A stretch of DNA of 64,000 bases. Origin: Acidobacteriota bacterium. GTDB taxonomy: Bacteria; Acidobacteriota; Vicinamibacteria; Vicinamibacterales; SCN-69-37. The stretch lies in the NCBI GenBank assembly GCA_020853395.1, contig JADYYY010000002.1:424930-488929 (forward strand), given 5' to 3'. Position numbers and translations under genes: made by a program. A model generated the notes under the pieces. It was given only the letters and a program-made list of their open reading frames with translations, did no database searches and was not told the DNA's origin. This document shows, piece after piece, positions 17,206-27,417 of the stretch. Each line of letters begins with the position of its first letter. Position 1 is the first letter of the stretch.

Positions 17206-18147
17206 GTGAACGGCCGGCGAACGCTGGATGAAGTTCAGCGCAAGGTCACATTGCACCTGTTACCCTACTTTGGGGAACGTCGACGCATGATCTCGATCAC
17301 GACCGCCGAGATGCGCGCCTTCGTTGCCGAACGGCAGCGCGAGGAGAAGGACGACGACGGCAAGGTGACGAAGCGGGCAGCCTCGAACGCCGAGATCAAC
17401 CGCGAACTCGCCGCCCTGCGTCGAGCCTTCCGATTGGCGGTGCGGGCTGGCCGGCTAATCCAGTGTCCGCACGTCCCGATGCTCCGCGAGAACAACACCC
17501 GACGCGGGTTTCTGGAAGCCGACCAGGTCACGGCCATCTGTGCAGCACTACCGGAACCGCTTCGGCCCATCGTCAAGTTCGCCTACGCAACGGGCTGGCG
17601 CACCGCATCCGAGGTGCTGCCGCTCGAATGGCGGAACGTCGATTGGGTCGGCCGCTGTGTCCGGCTGGATCCCGGCACGACGAAAAACGGTGAGGGCCGG
17701 TCGTTTCCGTTCACAACCGACATCGAGAAGATCCTCAAGGATCAACTCGCGATTCACGAGACCCTGAAGAAGGCCGACAAGGTCGTGCCGTTCGTCTTCC
17801 ATCGGGACGGCGAACAGATCCTGACCTTCCGCACGGCATGGAAGAATGCCTGCAAGGACGCCGGCTGTCCGGGCAAGCTGATTCACGACATGCGTCGGTC
17901 GGCCGTGCGGACCTTCGAGCGGGCAGGCGTGCCTCGCTCAGTCGCCATGTCGATCGTCGGCCACAAAACCGAATCGATCTATCGGCGCTACGCCATCGTC
18001 GATGAAGCGATGCAGCGGGAAGCGGCTGCTCGTCTCGATGCGTGGGTGGCTGGACCTTCGCCAGCGCGATCGACGGCCAAGATTACGACTCTTCGGGCGG
18101 GCAGTCGGAGCCGGGGGCTTTCAGTGAGGCCTCGCCATGACCTATAG
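17206..18147 (+). CDS. Tyrosine recombinase / integrase, N-terminally short
   Basis: Site-specific recombinase of 313 residues. The catalytic domain is complete: Arg132 (T-G-W-R), Lys160 (T-T-K-N-G), His227 and Arg230 (H-D-M-R-R), His253 (G-H-K-T) and nucleophile Tyr262 (Y-R-R-Y). A core-binding SAM-like domain covers about 1-95. The protein begins abruptly at V-N-G-R-R-T-L-D-E-V, where relatives have a further 60-100 N-terminal residues (arm-binding domain); a TAG six codons upstream closes the frame and no continuation was found in other frames. It presumably inserted the surrounding element; its present activity is doubtful. Confidence 0.9.
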   Translation: MNGRRTLDEVQRKVTLHLLPYFGERRRMISITTAEMRAFVAERQREEKDDDGKVTKRAASNAEINRELAALRRAFRLAVRAGRLIQCPHVPMLRENNTRRGFLEADQVTAICAALPEPLRPIVKFAYATGWRTASEVLPLEWRNVDWVGRCVRLDPGTTKNGEGRSFPFTTDIEKILKDQLAIHETLKKADKVVPFVFHRDGEQILTFRTAWKNACKDAGCPGKLIHDMRRSAVRTFERAGVPRSVAMSIVGHKTESIYRRYAIVDEAMQREAAARLDAWVAGPSPARSTAKITTLRAGSRSRGLSVRPRHDL

Positions 18148-18208
18148 ACTTTGAGCCCCCTTGACCCTCACGCTGCGTCAGGTTCGATCCTTTTGATGAG
18201 GACTTCGG

Positions 18209-18946
18209 ATGTCAGCAACACGGTCGGTGTTCCGCGTTGGTGAGTTCGCCAAGCTCGCGGGAGTAACTGTGCGCGCCCTGCATCACTACGACAGGGTCGG
18301 CCTGCTTCGCCCCAGGAGGGGTGCAGGAGGCTACCGCGTGTATACAGCCCGAGACTTGGAGATGCTCGAGCAAATCGTTGTGCTCAAGTTCGTGGGGATT
18401 CCGCTTCGCCAAATCGCCGGACTGCTTCGCGCAGGTTCGAGATCTCTGGCTGGCACCTTGCGAGCCCAACGCGGCACACTTGAGAGCAAACGCCAACTTC
18501 TTGACCGCGCAATTGCTGCCATCGGAGACCTTGAGGCCGCTGTTGCGGCCGGCGCTGATGCTGGGCCGCAGATGTTCAAGCGAATCATCGAGGTGATCGA
18601 CATGCAGAATGACGCAACCAAGTGGAAGCAAGAATACGATGCACTCGTTTCAAAGAAGATGGACCGCCTGCGCGCGCTCTCCCCTGACGCACTCTCCGAA
18701 TTGCGCTCTCAGTGGAATGCATTGGTGACCGAGATTAAGGGCGCACTGACCGAAGACCCTGCCGGAGGTAGGGCGCAGACCTTTGCTGACCGCTGGACCG
18801 CCCTGCTCGGCAAACTCATGGGGCAGACAGTTGACGAGAAGATGCTCGCCTCGCACCAGACGCGCGAATGGGACTCGCGCATGGCGTCGTTCGTGGACAA
18901 GCAGGTCTGGGACTTCATGTCGCGAGTGTTTGCAGCTCGCGGCTGA
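18209..18946 (+). CDS. MerR-family regulator with TipAS ligand domain
   Basis: A 245-residue regulator. The N-terminal MerR helix-turn-helix and wing (about 8-78: R-V-G-E-F-A-K-L-A-G-V-T-V-R-A-L-H-H-Y-D, then G-Y-R-V-Y) is followed by a dimerising coiled coil (80-120) and a C-terminal helical TipAS-like domain (about 135-245; repeated acidic/aromatic helices, W-K-Q-E-Y-D, A-D-R-W). TipAS domains bind antibiotics such as thiopeptides and switch the regulator on. It lies between the integrase and the tRNA-Leu and ends at a hairpin terminator. Probable target: its own promoter and perhaps the resistance-like cargo. Confidence 0.88.
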   Translation: MSATRSVFRVGEFAKLAGVTVRALHHYDRVGLLRPRRGAGGYRVYTARDLEMLEQIVVLKFVGIPLRQIAGLLRAGSRSLAGTLRAQRGTLESKRQLLDRAIAAIGDLEAAVAAGADAGPQMFKRIIEVIDMQNDATKWKQEYDALVSKKMDRLRALSPDALSELRSQWNALVTEIKGALTEDPAGGRAQTFADRWTALLGKLMGQTVDEKMLASHQTREWDSRMASFVDKQVWDFMSRVFAARG

Positions 18947-18956
18947 TTCTTGACAA

Positions 18957-18988
18957 CCCTTCCGGTGATCGCCGGAAGGGTCCTTCTT
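18957..18988. terminator. Bidirectional hairpin terminator
   Basis: A perfect 9-bp inverted repeat, CCCTTCCGG (18957-18965) and CCGGAAGGG (18972-18980), with a 6-nt loop, followed by TCCTTCTT. It closes the MerR gene 11 bp after its stop; read on the minus strand the same hairpin follows the tRNA-Leu 15 bp after its discriminator base, so it can end both transcripts. Confidence 0.7.
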
Positions 18989-18994
18989 CTGGTG

Positions 18995-19078
18995 TGGCCG
19001 GGCCGGGGATCGAACCCGGACGGTCTTGCGACCAGCGAATTTTAAGTCCGCAGCGTCTGCCAGTTCCGCCACCCGGCC
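18995..19078 (-). tRNA. tRNA-Leu(UAA), complete copy inside the element
   Basis: Minus strand from 19078: acceptor GGCCGGG, D arm, anticodon stem GCGGA/TTCGC with loop CTTAAAA (anticodon UAA), variable arm TGGTC-GCAA-GACCG, T arm CCGGG-TTCGATC-CCCGG, acceptor CCCGGCC and discriminator A at 18995. No CCA is encoded, unlike the split host copy. Its sequence differs from the host halves in acceptor, variable and T arms, so it is a different gene, not a duplicate made by integration. It stands 154 bp downstream of, and collinear with, the surviving 5' half and its promoter. Confidence 0.92.
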
Positions 19079-19113
19079 ACAATCGGAGTGCTGATCCTGT
19101 CTCCGGCCCCGAA

Positions 19114-19145
19114 CGGGATCAAAACGGGATCAGTTTACGGGATCA
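19114..19145. repeat. Right arm-type repeats (CGGGATCA x3)
   Basis: Perfect CGGGATCA octamers start at 19114, 19125 and 19138, spaced 11 and 13 bp. The same motif is found near the left core. They lie about 90-120 bp inside the right att core, where arm sites are expected. Confidence 0.6.
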
Positions 19146-19232
19146 GCCGATTCGTCTCGCAAGAGCGGTGCTGTAAGTCCCGAACGACCATAGCGTTACC
19201 CGTTCGCGCCACGCAGCGAATTTACGAACGAA

Positions 19233-19244
19233 CAGGATTTTAAG
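19233..19244. repeat. att core, right copy
   Basis: CAGGATTTTAAG, identical to 14691-14702, forming the end of the surviving 5' half of tRNA-Leu. Confidence 0.85.
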
Positions 19245-19276
19245 TCCTGTGCGTCTGCCAGTTTCGCCACCCCGGC
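19233..19276 (-). pseudogene. tRNA-Leu(UAA), 5' half (broken by insertion)
   Basis: Minus strand from 19276: acceptor GCCGGGG, D arm (GCGAAACTGGCAGACGC), anticodon stem CAGGA, loop CTTAAAA, stem TCCTG, then element sequence that cannot form a variable or T arm. The acceptor pairs perfectly with the CCCCGGC of the half at 14646-14702. The original tRNA promoter should lie just above 19276 and now faces the element. Confidence 0.9.
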
Positions 19277-19429
19277 CGTGGCGACGATACACCGATTGTC
19301 CGCGGCTCGCGTGTCTCGGGGAGAGATCAGCGGACGACACGGACACTCGCGGAGTGGATCGGCGGATGGCCGCCGATCGCCGCAGGGCCAGCAAAGAGCC
19401 GCGCAGCCCGGCCCTGTCCGTGCCGTTCC

Positions 19430-19795
19430 TCAGTGCACCGTCGTGGGACGGAACTGCTGCCGCTCCGCGCGCAGGACGCGCGTGATCATGCCGTCGAGCT
19501 CGACCTGTCCGATCGCGAACGGCCCGGCCACCGCGGCGCCCATCGGGATCTCGATCGCGACGACCACCTGCTGCTCGTCGGCGGGCTCGACGATCCAACT
19601 GAAGCCGTGGAGGACGACGGTCCGGTCGGGCGCCGCCGCAGGATTCTGCACGCGATCGATCGCGCGCAGGATCTCCACGAGCACGTCGTGCACGGCCGCG
19701 TCCGTCCACGTCGCCGGCGCACCGTACGGCACCGTCACCTGCGCCGTCACCGCCCGATCCTGCCCCTTCAGCACCACTTCCACCGGAAACGTCAT
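19430..19795 (-). CDS. Conserved hypothetical protein
   Basis: A 121-residue soluble protein without signal peptide or recognised domain. Features: V-T-V-P-Y-G-A-P near residue 21, T-V-V-L-H-G-F-S-W-I-V-E-P in the middle and a basic tail. It follows the DUF255 gene by 21 bp on the same strand, so it is probably co-transcribed. The first chromosomal gene outside the element on this side. Confidence 0.65.
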   Translation of the reverse strand: MTFPVEVVLKGQDRAVTAQVTVPYGAPATWTDAAVHDVLVEILRAIDRVQNPAAAPDRTVVLHGFSWIVEPADEQQVVVAIEIPMGAAVAGPFAIGQVELDGMITRVLRAERQQFRPTTVH

Positions 19796-19816
19796 CGTAG
19801 GGCCAGTATAGCCGCG

Positions 19817-22033
<2,217 letters not shown>

Positions 22034-22098
22034 GATCTGATTCTAGGCTCGCGCCGGGCAGACGACGGCAACGGCCGGTCCCGCACGCACCGTCGGAC

Positions 22099-23037
22099 CT
22101 ACCGGCGCGCGGGCGCGGCGGGCGCCTGTTGAGGCAAGTGCTTCCGCACGCGGGCCACCGCGGCCGTGATGCCGGCGCCGAACAGCACCAGCACGGCCGA
22201 GAAGTACACCCACAACATGAACACGACGACGGCGGCGATCGACCCGTGGACGCTGAAGCGCGAGAAGTCGCGTACGTACCAGGCGAAGCCGTCGAACGTC
22301 AGCCGCCACAGGGCGCCGGCGACGACGGCGCCGAACCAGACGTCGCGCAGGCGCACCTGCGCGTTCGGCACGAAGTAGTAGATGAGCCCCACGACGAAGA
22401 TGAACATGGGCGTCGGCGCGTTCCGGTAGGCATAGCCCGAGAGCGCCGCCAGGTGCGGAAACCGCAGCAGCACGCCCGCAAACCATCGAGACTCGACGAT
22501 CTCCACCGCGCTGATCAGCACGAGCGCGAGGATGGTGATGACGCCGGCGGCGATCATCATCACGAACGCGATCACCTTGTGCATGAAGAAGCTGTAGTCG
22601 CGCTCGACGCCCCAGGCGTGGTTGATCGCCGACGTGATGGCGCCGAACACGCCCATCGACGCCCACAGCGTGACGAGCGTGCCGGCCAGGCTCAGGTTCA
22701 ACGGCGCGGCGGCCAGCTCCTGCACCTGCCTGGTGAGGAACTCGAAGTTGCCGGGCAGCGCACGCAGGACGATCTGCAGCAGCGTCTGCCCGTTGGCGTC
22801 GTTGTGGCCGACGACGATCCGGCTCGTGATCGAGAGCACGAGCAGGACGAACGGAAACAGCGACAGCAGCGAGTAGTAGGCGATCGACGCGGCGAACGTG
22901 AGGTTCGCGCTCTGGTAGAAGCTGATGGACGCGAGCACCAGCGCCTGGCGCGCCATCGCCACGGAGCGCGACAGCCGGCCCAGGATTCCGGAAATCGGAC
23001 CGCCGGCGCCGGCTGCTCGAATCTCAGTGTGCTCCAC
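22099..23037 (-). CDS. YihY/BrkB-family inner-membrane protein
   Basis: A 312-residue membrane protein with six predicted helices. The family signature A-A-S-I-A-Y-Y-S-L-L-S-L-F-P is present (about 50-63), as are the I-N-x-A-W-G-V and L-Y-Y-F-V-P-N-type segments. Often misnamed ribonuclease BN; the role is unclear, possibly transport or envelope maintenance. It lies 65 bp upstream of DUF255 on the same strand. The N- and C-termini are polar and low in complexity. Confidence 0.9.
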   Translation of the reverse strand: MEHTEIRAAGAGGPISGILGRLSRSVAMARQALVLASISFYQSANLTFAASIAYYSLLSLFPFVLLVLSITSRIVVGHNDANGQTLLQIVLRALPGNFEFLTRQVQELAAAPLNLSLAGTLVTLWASMGVFGAITSAINHAWGVERDYSFFMHKVIAFVMMIAAGVITILALVLISAVEIVESRWFAGVLLRFPHLAALSGYAYRNAPTPMFIFVVGLIYYFVPNAQVRLRDVWFGAVVAGALWRLTFDGFAWYVRDFSRFSVHGSIAAVVVFMLWVYFSAVLVLFGAGITAAVARVRKHLPQQAPAAPARR

Positions 23038-23101
23038 GCGCGTGCGGCCGCGCCGGGCCGCTGACGTTCATTCTACGTGAGCCCCCTCATATAATCGGCT
23101 C

Positions 23102-23326
23102 GTGCGTTTCCACGACCGCGCCCGCCTCGGTTCGGCTTGCGTGCCGGACGCCGGGCGCCCGGCCGATGCCGCGGCGCCTGATCCGACGGCCGGCCCGGCC
23201 CACACCACATCGTCGGCGGCCGAGGTGCCCTTCGCGTGCGAACGCTGCGGCGCCGGCATGTTCCGGATGCACTCGGTCTGGCGCTGTCCGTCCTGCGGCT
23301 TCAAAACGGACTGCTGCGGCTGGTGA
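23102..23326 (+). CDS. Small zinc-ribbon protein
   Basis: A 74-residue protein starting at GTG. The last 30 residues form a compact rubredoxin-like zinc ribbon: C-E-R-C-G near the middle, C-P-S-C-G after a 13-residue spacer and a C-terminal D-C-C-G-W. The N-terminal 40 residues are Ala/Pro-rich and probably disordered, so the true start may be further in. It lies 3 bp before the acyl-CoA carboxylase gene and is likely co-expressed. No known function in the leucine pathway. Confidence 0.6.
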   Translation: MRFHDRARLGSACVPDAGRPADAAAPDPTAGPAHTTSSAAEVPFACERCGAGMFRMHSVWRCPSCGFKTDCCGW

Positions 23327-23329
23327 GCG

Positions 23330-24937
23330 ATGGAGGTGCTCCCCACGGCCATCCGGCTGGACTCCAAGGAGTTCCAGCAGAACCGTGATCGGATGCTCGC
23401 GCTCGTGCGTGAGCTCGACGAGCGAATCGGCCACGTGGCACAGGGCGGCGGAACACGGCCGCTCGCCCGGCATCGCGAGCAGGGCAAGCTGCCGGTCCGC
23501 GAGCGCATCGCGCGACTGCTCGATCCGCACGCCGCGTTCCTCGAGCTGTCGCCGCTCGCGGCGTGGGACCTCTACGATCACGAAGCGCCGGCCGCCGGCA
23601 TCGTCACCGGCGTCGGCCGCGTCGCCGGCCACGATGTGTGCGTCATCGCCAACGACGCGACGGTCAAGGGTGGCGCCTACTTCCCCATCACGGTCAAGAA
23701 GCACCTGCGCGCGCAGCAGATCGCGCTCGAGAACCGGCTCCCCTGCGTGTACCTCGTCGATTCCGGCGGCGCCTACCTGCCGCTCCAGGCGGAGGTCTTT
23801 CCCGACCGCGAGCACTTCGGCCGCATCTTCATGAACCAGGCGCGGCTCTCGGCGGAGCGGATCCCGCAACTGGCCGTGGTCATGGGCTCGTGTACGGCCG
23901 GCGGCGCCTACGTGCCAGCCATGTCCGATCAGACCGTCATCGTCAAGCGCACGGGCACGATCTTCCTCGGCGGGCCGCCGCTCGTGAAGGCAGCGACCGG
24001 CGAGGACGTCACCGCCGAGGAGCTCGGCGGCGCCGAGGTTCACACGCGCGTCTCCGGCGTCGCCGACTACGAGGCCGAGGACGACGAGCACGCGATCCAG
24101 ATCGCGCGGACGATCGTGTCGATCTTTAACCCGCAGCGCGCGGTTCCGTTCGACCGCGCGACGCCGGAACCACCGAAGTACGATCCCGACGAGCTGTACG
24201 GCATCGTCAACCCCGATCCGCGGCGGCCGTACGACGTGCACGAAGTGATCGGCCGCGTCGTGGACGGCTCGCGGTTCGACGAGTTCAAGAGGCGCTACGG
24301 TGTCACCCTGGTCACCGGCTTCGCCCGGCTGCACGGGTATCTCGTGGGCATCGTCGCGAGCAACGGCATCCTCTTCTCTGAATCGGCGCTGAAGGCGACG
24401 CACTTCGTGGAGCTCTGCAGTCTCAGGCGCATCCCGCTCGTCTTTCTCCAGAACATCACCGGCTTCATGGTGGGCCGGCAGTACGAGCGCGGCGGCATCA
24501 CGAAGGACGGCGCGAAGATGGTGCACGCGGTTGCGAACACCGCCGTGCCGAAGCTCACCGTCATCATCGGCGGATCGTTCGGCGCCGGCAACTACGGCAT
24601 GTGCGGCCGCGCCTTCGATCCGCGGTTCCTGTGGATGTGGCCGAACGCGCGGATCTCGGTGATGGGTGCCGAACAGGCGGCCGCCGTGCTCGTCACCGTC
24701 AAGCGCGACCAGCGCGCGCGCGAGGGCGGCACGCTCGACGAGGCCGAGGCGGCGGCGATCCGGACGCCGATCGTGGACAAGTACGAGCGCGAAGGATCGC
24801 CCTACTACTCGACCGCGCGGATCTGGGACGATGGCCTGATCGATCCGGCCGGCACGCGCGACGTGCTCTCGCACGGGCTGACGATCGCCGCGAACGCGCC
24901 CGTCGCCGACACGCAGTTCGGCGTCTTCCGGATGTAG
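23330..24937 (+). CDS. mccB: Methylcrotonoyl-CoA carboxylase, carboxyltransferase (beta) subunit
   Basis: A 535-residue carboxyltransferase that moves CO2 from carboxybiotin to 3-methylcrotonyl-CoA in leucine degradation. Family hallmarks: [43 protein letters not shown] and, in the second half, [11 protein letters not shown] with [14 protein letters not shown]. These separate it from propionyl-CoA carboxylase beta. The biotin-carboxylase alpha subunit is not in the window. First enzyme of a coupled run (2-bp gap to the hydratase). Confidence 0.93.
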   Translation: MEVLPTAIRLDSKEFQQNRDRMLALVRELDERIGHVAQGGGTRPLARHREQGKLPVRERIARLLDPHAAFLELSPLAAWDLYDHEAPAAGIVTGVGRVAGHDVCVIANDATVKGGAYFPITVKKHLRAQQIALENRLPCVYLVDSGGAYLPLQAEVFPDREHFGRIFMNQARLSAERIPQLAVVMGSCTAGGAYVPAMSDQTVIVKRTGTIFLGGPPLVKAATGEDVTAEELGGAEVHTRVSGVADYEAEDDEHAIQIARTIVSIFNPQRAVPFDRATPEPPKYDPDELYGIVNPDPRRPYDVHEVIGRVVDGSRFDEFKRRYGVTLVTGFARLHGYLVGIVASNGILFSESALKATHFVELCSLRRIPLVFLQNITGFMVGRQYERGGITKDGAKMVHAVANTAVPKLTVIIGGSFGAGNYGMCGRAFDPRFLWMWPNARISVMGAEQAAAVLVTVKRDQRAREGGTLDEAEAAAIRTPIVDKYEREGSPYYSTARIWDDGLIDPAGTRDVLSHGLTIAANAPVADTQFGVFRM

Positions 24938-24939
24938 CG

Positions 24940-25713
24940 ATGGAGACACTGCTCGTCGCACCCGGTCCCGTCACGACCGTCACGCTCAACCGGCCCGACG
25001 TGCGCAATGCGCTGAGCGACGTCATGATCGCCGAGCTGGCCGACGTCGCCGGCCGCCTCGCCGCAGAACCGGGCATCCGCGTCGTGGTGCTCCGTGGGGC
25101 CGGCCCCGCGTTCTCCGCGGGTGCGGATCTGCGGTGGATGGCGCGCCAGGCGGACGCGACGAGGGAGGAGAACCTCGCCGACGCGCGGCGAGCGGCGCGG
25201 ATGTTCCATGCGCTCGACGCGCTGCCGATGCCGGTGGTCGGACGGATCCACGGCCCGGCGCTCGGCGGCGGCGCCGGCCTGGCCGCAATCTGCGACGTCG
25301 TCGTCGCCACGCCCGCTGCAGTGTTTGGGTTCCCGGAGGTGACCGTCGGCCTGCTGCCGGCGCTGATCGCGCCCTACGTGATCCGCAAGATCGGCGTCAG
25401 CGGCGCGCGCGCGGTGTTCCTGACCGGCGAGCGACTGACGGCGGAACGCGCGGCGGCGCTCGGCCTGGTGCACGAGATTGCCGACGCCGCGACGATCGAC
25501 GCCGCCATCGAGCGCGTCACGGCGCAGGTGCTCCGCGCGTCGCCGTCGGCCGTCTCGGCAGCCAAGCGGCTGATCGCGCGCGTGGCTGGCCGGTCTCCCG
25601 GCGATGTCCTTGCGCTCACCGTCGAGGCGATCGCCGATCAACGCGTCTCGCCCGAAGGCCAGGAAGGCGCGCGGGCCTTTCTCGAGAAGCGGCCGCCGGC
25701 GTGGATCCGATGA
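24940..25713 (+). CDS. Enoyl-CoA hydratase, probable methylglutaconyl-CoA hydratase
   Basis: A 257-residue crotonase-fold enzyme. The ATG at 24940 follows the mccB stop by 2 bp; longer in-frame starts overlap mccB and are unlikely. Oxyanion-hole segments R-G-A-G-P-A-F-S-A-G-A-D-L and H-G-P-A-L-G-G-G-A-G-L are present; after F-G-F-P-E-V comes T-V-G-L-L-P, with the catalytic Glu in place. Position between mccB and HMG-CoA lyase points to hydration of 3-methylglutaconyl-CoA. Its stop overlaps the lyase start as ATGA. Confidence 0.88.
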   Translation: METLLVAPGPVTTVTLNRPDVRNALSDVMIAELADVAGRLAAEPGIRVVVLRGAGPAFSAGADLRWMARQADATREENLADARRAARMFHALDALPMPVVGRIHGPALGGGAGLAAICDVVVATPAAVFGFPEVTVGLLPALIAPYVIRKIGVSGARAVFLTGERLTAERAAALGLVHEIADAATIDAAIERVTAQVLRASPSAVSAAKRLIARVAGRSPGDVLALTVEAIADQRVSPEGQEGARAFLEKRPPAWIR

Positions 25714-26627
25714 CCGGCGTCGCACGCGACGTCGTCGTCGTCGAGGTCGGCCCGCGAGACGGCCTGCAGAACGAGAGCCCGGCCGTGTCCACGGCGGCGA
25801 AGATCGAGTTCATCGATCGGCTGAGCGCCTCGGGTGTGCCGGTCATCGAAGCCGGCGCGTTCGTCAGCCAGACCTGGGTGCCGCAGATGGCGGATTCCAT
25901 CGAGGTGCTGGCCGGAATCGCGCGGCGGCCGGGCACGCGGTACATCGCGCTCGTGCCGAACGAGCGCGGGCTCGACAGAGCGACCGACGCACGCGTGGAC
26001 GGGGTGTCGTGCATCGTCGCCGCGTCGGAGACGTTCAGCCAGCGCAACACGAACACGTCGATCGCCGGAGGGCTGGAGCGCGCGGCCGCCGTCGCGTCGC
26101 GCGCCGTTGCAGCGCGGTTGTCGGTGCGCACGTATCTCTCGACGTCGTTCGGCTGTCCGTACGAAGGGCCGGTGCCGACGGCGCGCGTGTGCACGCTCGT
26201 GCAGCGGCTGCTCGACGAGGGGGCGGAGGAAGTCGCTGTCAGCGACACGATTGGCGTCGCCGGACCTGGCGACGTGCGGCGGCTGCTGGACGCGCTCGTA
26301 CCCTCCGTGCCGGTCGGAGCGCTCGCGCTCCATTTCCACGACACCTGGGGCATGGCGGCGGCCAACGTGCTCGCCGCGCTCGAGTACGGCGTGCGGACAT
26401 TCGACGCATCGGCCGGCGGCCTCGGCGGCTGTCCGTACGCACCGGGCGCCACTGGCAACCTCGCGACCGAGGATCTCCTGTACTTGCTTCATGGCCTGGG
26501 CCGAAGCACCGGCGTCGACCTCGATCGCGTGTACGAGGCATCGCGCTGGATCGAGCCGGCGCTGACGCACGTCCTGCCCTCGCGATACGTGCGCGCCCGC
26601 ACCGCCACGCACCAGCGTCGTGGCTGA
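25710..26627 (+). CDS. mvaB: Hydroxymethylglutaryl-CoA lyase
   Basis: A 305-residue TIM-barrel lyase that cleaves HMG-CoA to acetoacetate and acetyl-CoA, the last step of leucine degradation. Motifs: V-G-P-R-D-G-L-Q-N-E with catalytic Arg/Asp, E-A-G-A-F-V-S near 41, S-E-T-F-S-Q-R-N-T-N, L-H-F-H-D-T-W-G-M-A carrying metal-binding His residues, and the signature loop G-G-L-G-G-C-P-Y-A-P-G-A-T-G-N with the catalytic Cys. Length is normal for bacterial HMGL. Translationally coupled to the hydratase upstream. Confidence 0.95.
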   Translation: MTGVARDVVVVEVGPRDGLQNESPAVSTAAKIEFIDRLSASGVPVIEAGAFVSQTWVPQMADSIEVLAGIARRPGTRYIALVPNERGLDRATDARVDGVSCIVAASETFSQRNTNTSIAGGLERAAAVASRAVAARLSVRTYLSTSFGCPYEGPVPTARVCTLVQRLLDEGAEEVAVSDTIGVAGPGDVRRLLDALVPSVPVGALALHFHDTWGMAAANVLAALEYGVRTFDASAGGLGGCPYAPGATGNLATEDLLYLLHGLGRSTGVDLDRVYEASRWIEPALTHVLPSRYVRARTATHQRRG

Positions 26628-27417
26628 TCCAGCCGTCTCCTGGATCGACGCGCTCATCGCGCGGCACACCCGTCGCTTCAGCCCGCCCGAGTATCTGAAG
26701 GCCGTCCGCGCGCTATCGGCGCGCTACGTGGAACGCCGGGCGCAGTTGCCGCGTCGATCGGCCGTCGATTCGCCGGGCAAGCGCGCCGCCTTCGCCAGCT
26801 ACTACGCGCCGCTCCACTTCCTCGCGGCGCGGGCGGTGGTGGACGCGATCGGCGCCGCACGGCAGCCGGTCGACCGCCTCGTGGACCTCGGCTGCGGCAG
26901 CGGCGTCGCCTCAGCGGCGTGGGCGATGACCGCGCAGCCTGGGCCGGAGATCGTCGGGGTCGATCGCGATGCGTGGGCGCTCACCGAAGCCGTCTGGAAC
27001 TGGCAGCACCTCGGCGTCGCGGGCCGAACCAGGCGCGCGGACCTCGTGCGCGCGGCGGAGGACCTCGTCCGTGAGCGGCGCGCGCTCGACCGCACCGCGC
27101 TCGTTCTCGCGTGGAGCGTGAACGAGCTCGACGCGGCGGCGCGCCGGCGGCTGTTGACGTCGCTCGGCCGCGCGGCGGCGGCGGGCGCCAGCGTGCTCGT
27201 CCTCGAGCCGCTCGCGCGAACGGCCGTGCCCTGGTGGAACGAGTGGGCGGCGGCGTGCCTCGACTGGGGCGGCCGCACGGACGAGTGGCGGTTCGACATG
27301 GGGCTGCCGCTCGCGCTCGATCGCGTGCGCGAGGCCGCCGGCTTCCGCAGGCAGCCGCTCGGCGTCCGGTCGCTCTGGCGGCCGGGACGCCGCGATCCGC
27401 GTGCTACCATCGGGTGA
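26620..27417 (+). CDS. Class I SAM-dependent methyltransferase
   Basis: A 265-residue protein starting at GTG 26620, overlapping the lyase stop by 8 bp. Rossmann motif I is V-D-L-G-C-G-S-G-V-A-S (about 87-97), followed by acidic V-G-V-D-R-D, and V-L-A-W-S-V-N-E-L as motif II/III. The N-terminal part with F-A-S-Y-Y-A-P-L-H-F recalls Rsm22-type rRNA-associated methyltransferases, but the substrate is unclear. Its place between catabolic genes and an ECF sigma factor looks like operon filling rather than pathway membership. Confidence 0.75.
   Translation: MADPAVSWIDALIARHTRRFSPPEYLKAVRALSARYVERRAQLPRRSAVDSPGKRAAFASYYAPLHFLAARAVVDAIGAARQPVDRLVDLGCGSGVASAAWAMTAQPGPEIVGVDRDAWALTEAVWNWQHLGVAGRTRRADLVRAAEDLVRERRALDRTALVLAWSVNELDAAARRRLLTSLGRAAAAGASVLVLEPLARTAVPWWNEWAAACLDWGGRTDEWRFDMGLPLALDRVREAAGFRRQPLGVRSLWRPGRRDPRATIG

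Larger units (their letters stand above)
14691..19244. mobile_element. Integrative element inserted in tRNA-Leu(UAA), about 4.5 kb
   Basis: The element is bounded by a 12-bp direct repeat (CAGGATTTTAAG) at 14691-14702 and 19233-19244, each copy being the anticodon-loop region of one half of a split tRNA-Leu. Net insert is 4542 bp. Content: a phosphotransferase, GNAT and DUF6886 genes, a tyrosine recombinase, a MerR/TipAS regulator, a hairpin terminator and an intact tRNA-Leu(UAA). Both ends carry repeated (C/T)GGGATCA motifs that look like integrase arm sites. Several cargo genes are visibly less GC-rich than the flanks. The recombinase lacks its N-terminal arm-binding domain, so the element may now be fixed. 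Confidence 0.85.

Noticed and set aside
18995..19078. The complete tRNA-Leu was first considered the restored target of the element.
   Set aside because: Its acceptor, variable and T arms differ from both halves of the split gene and it lies inside the att cores, so it is separate cargo.
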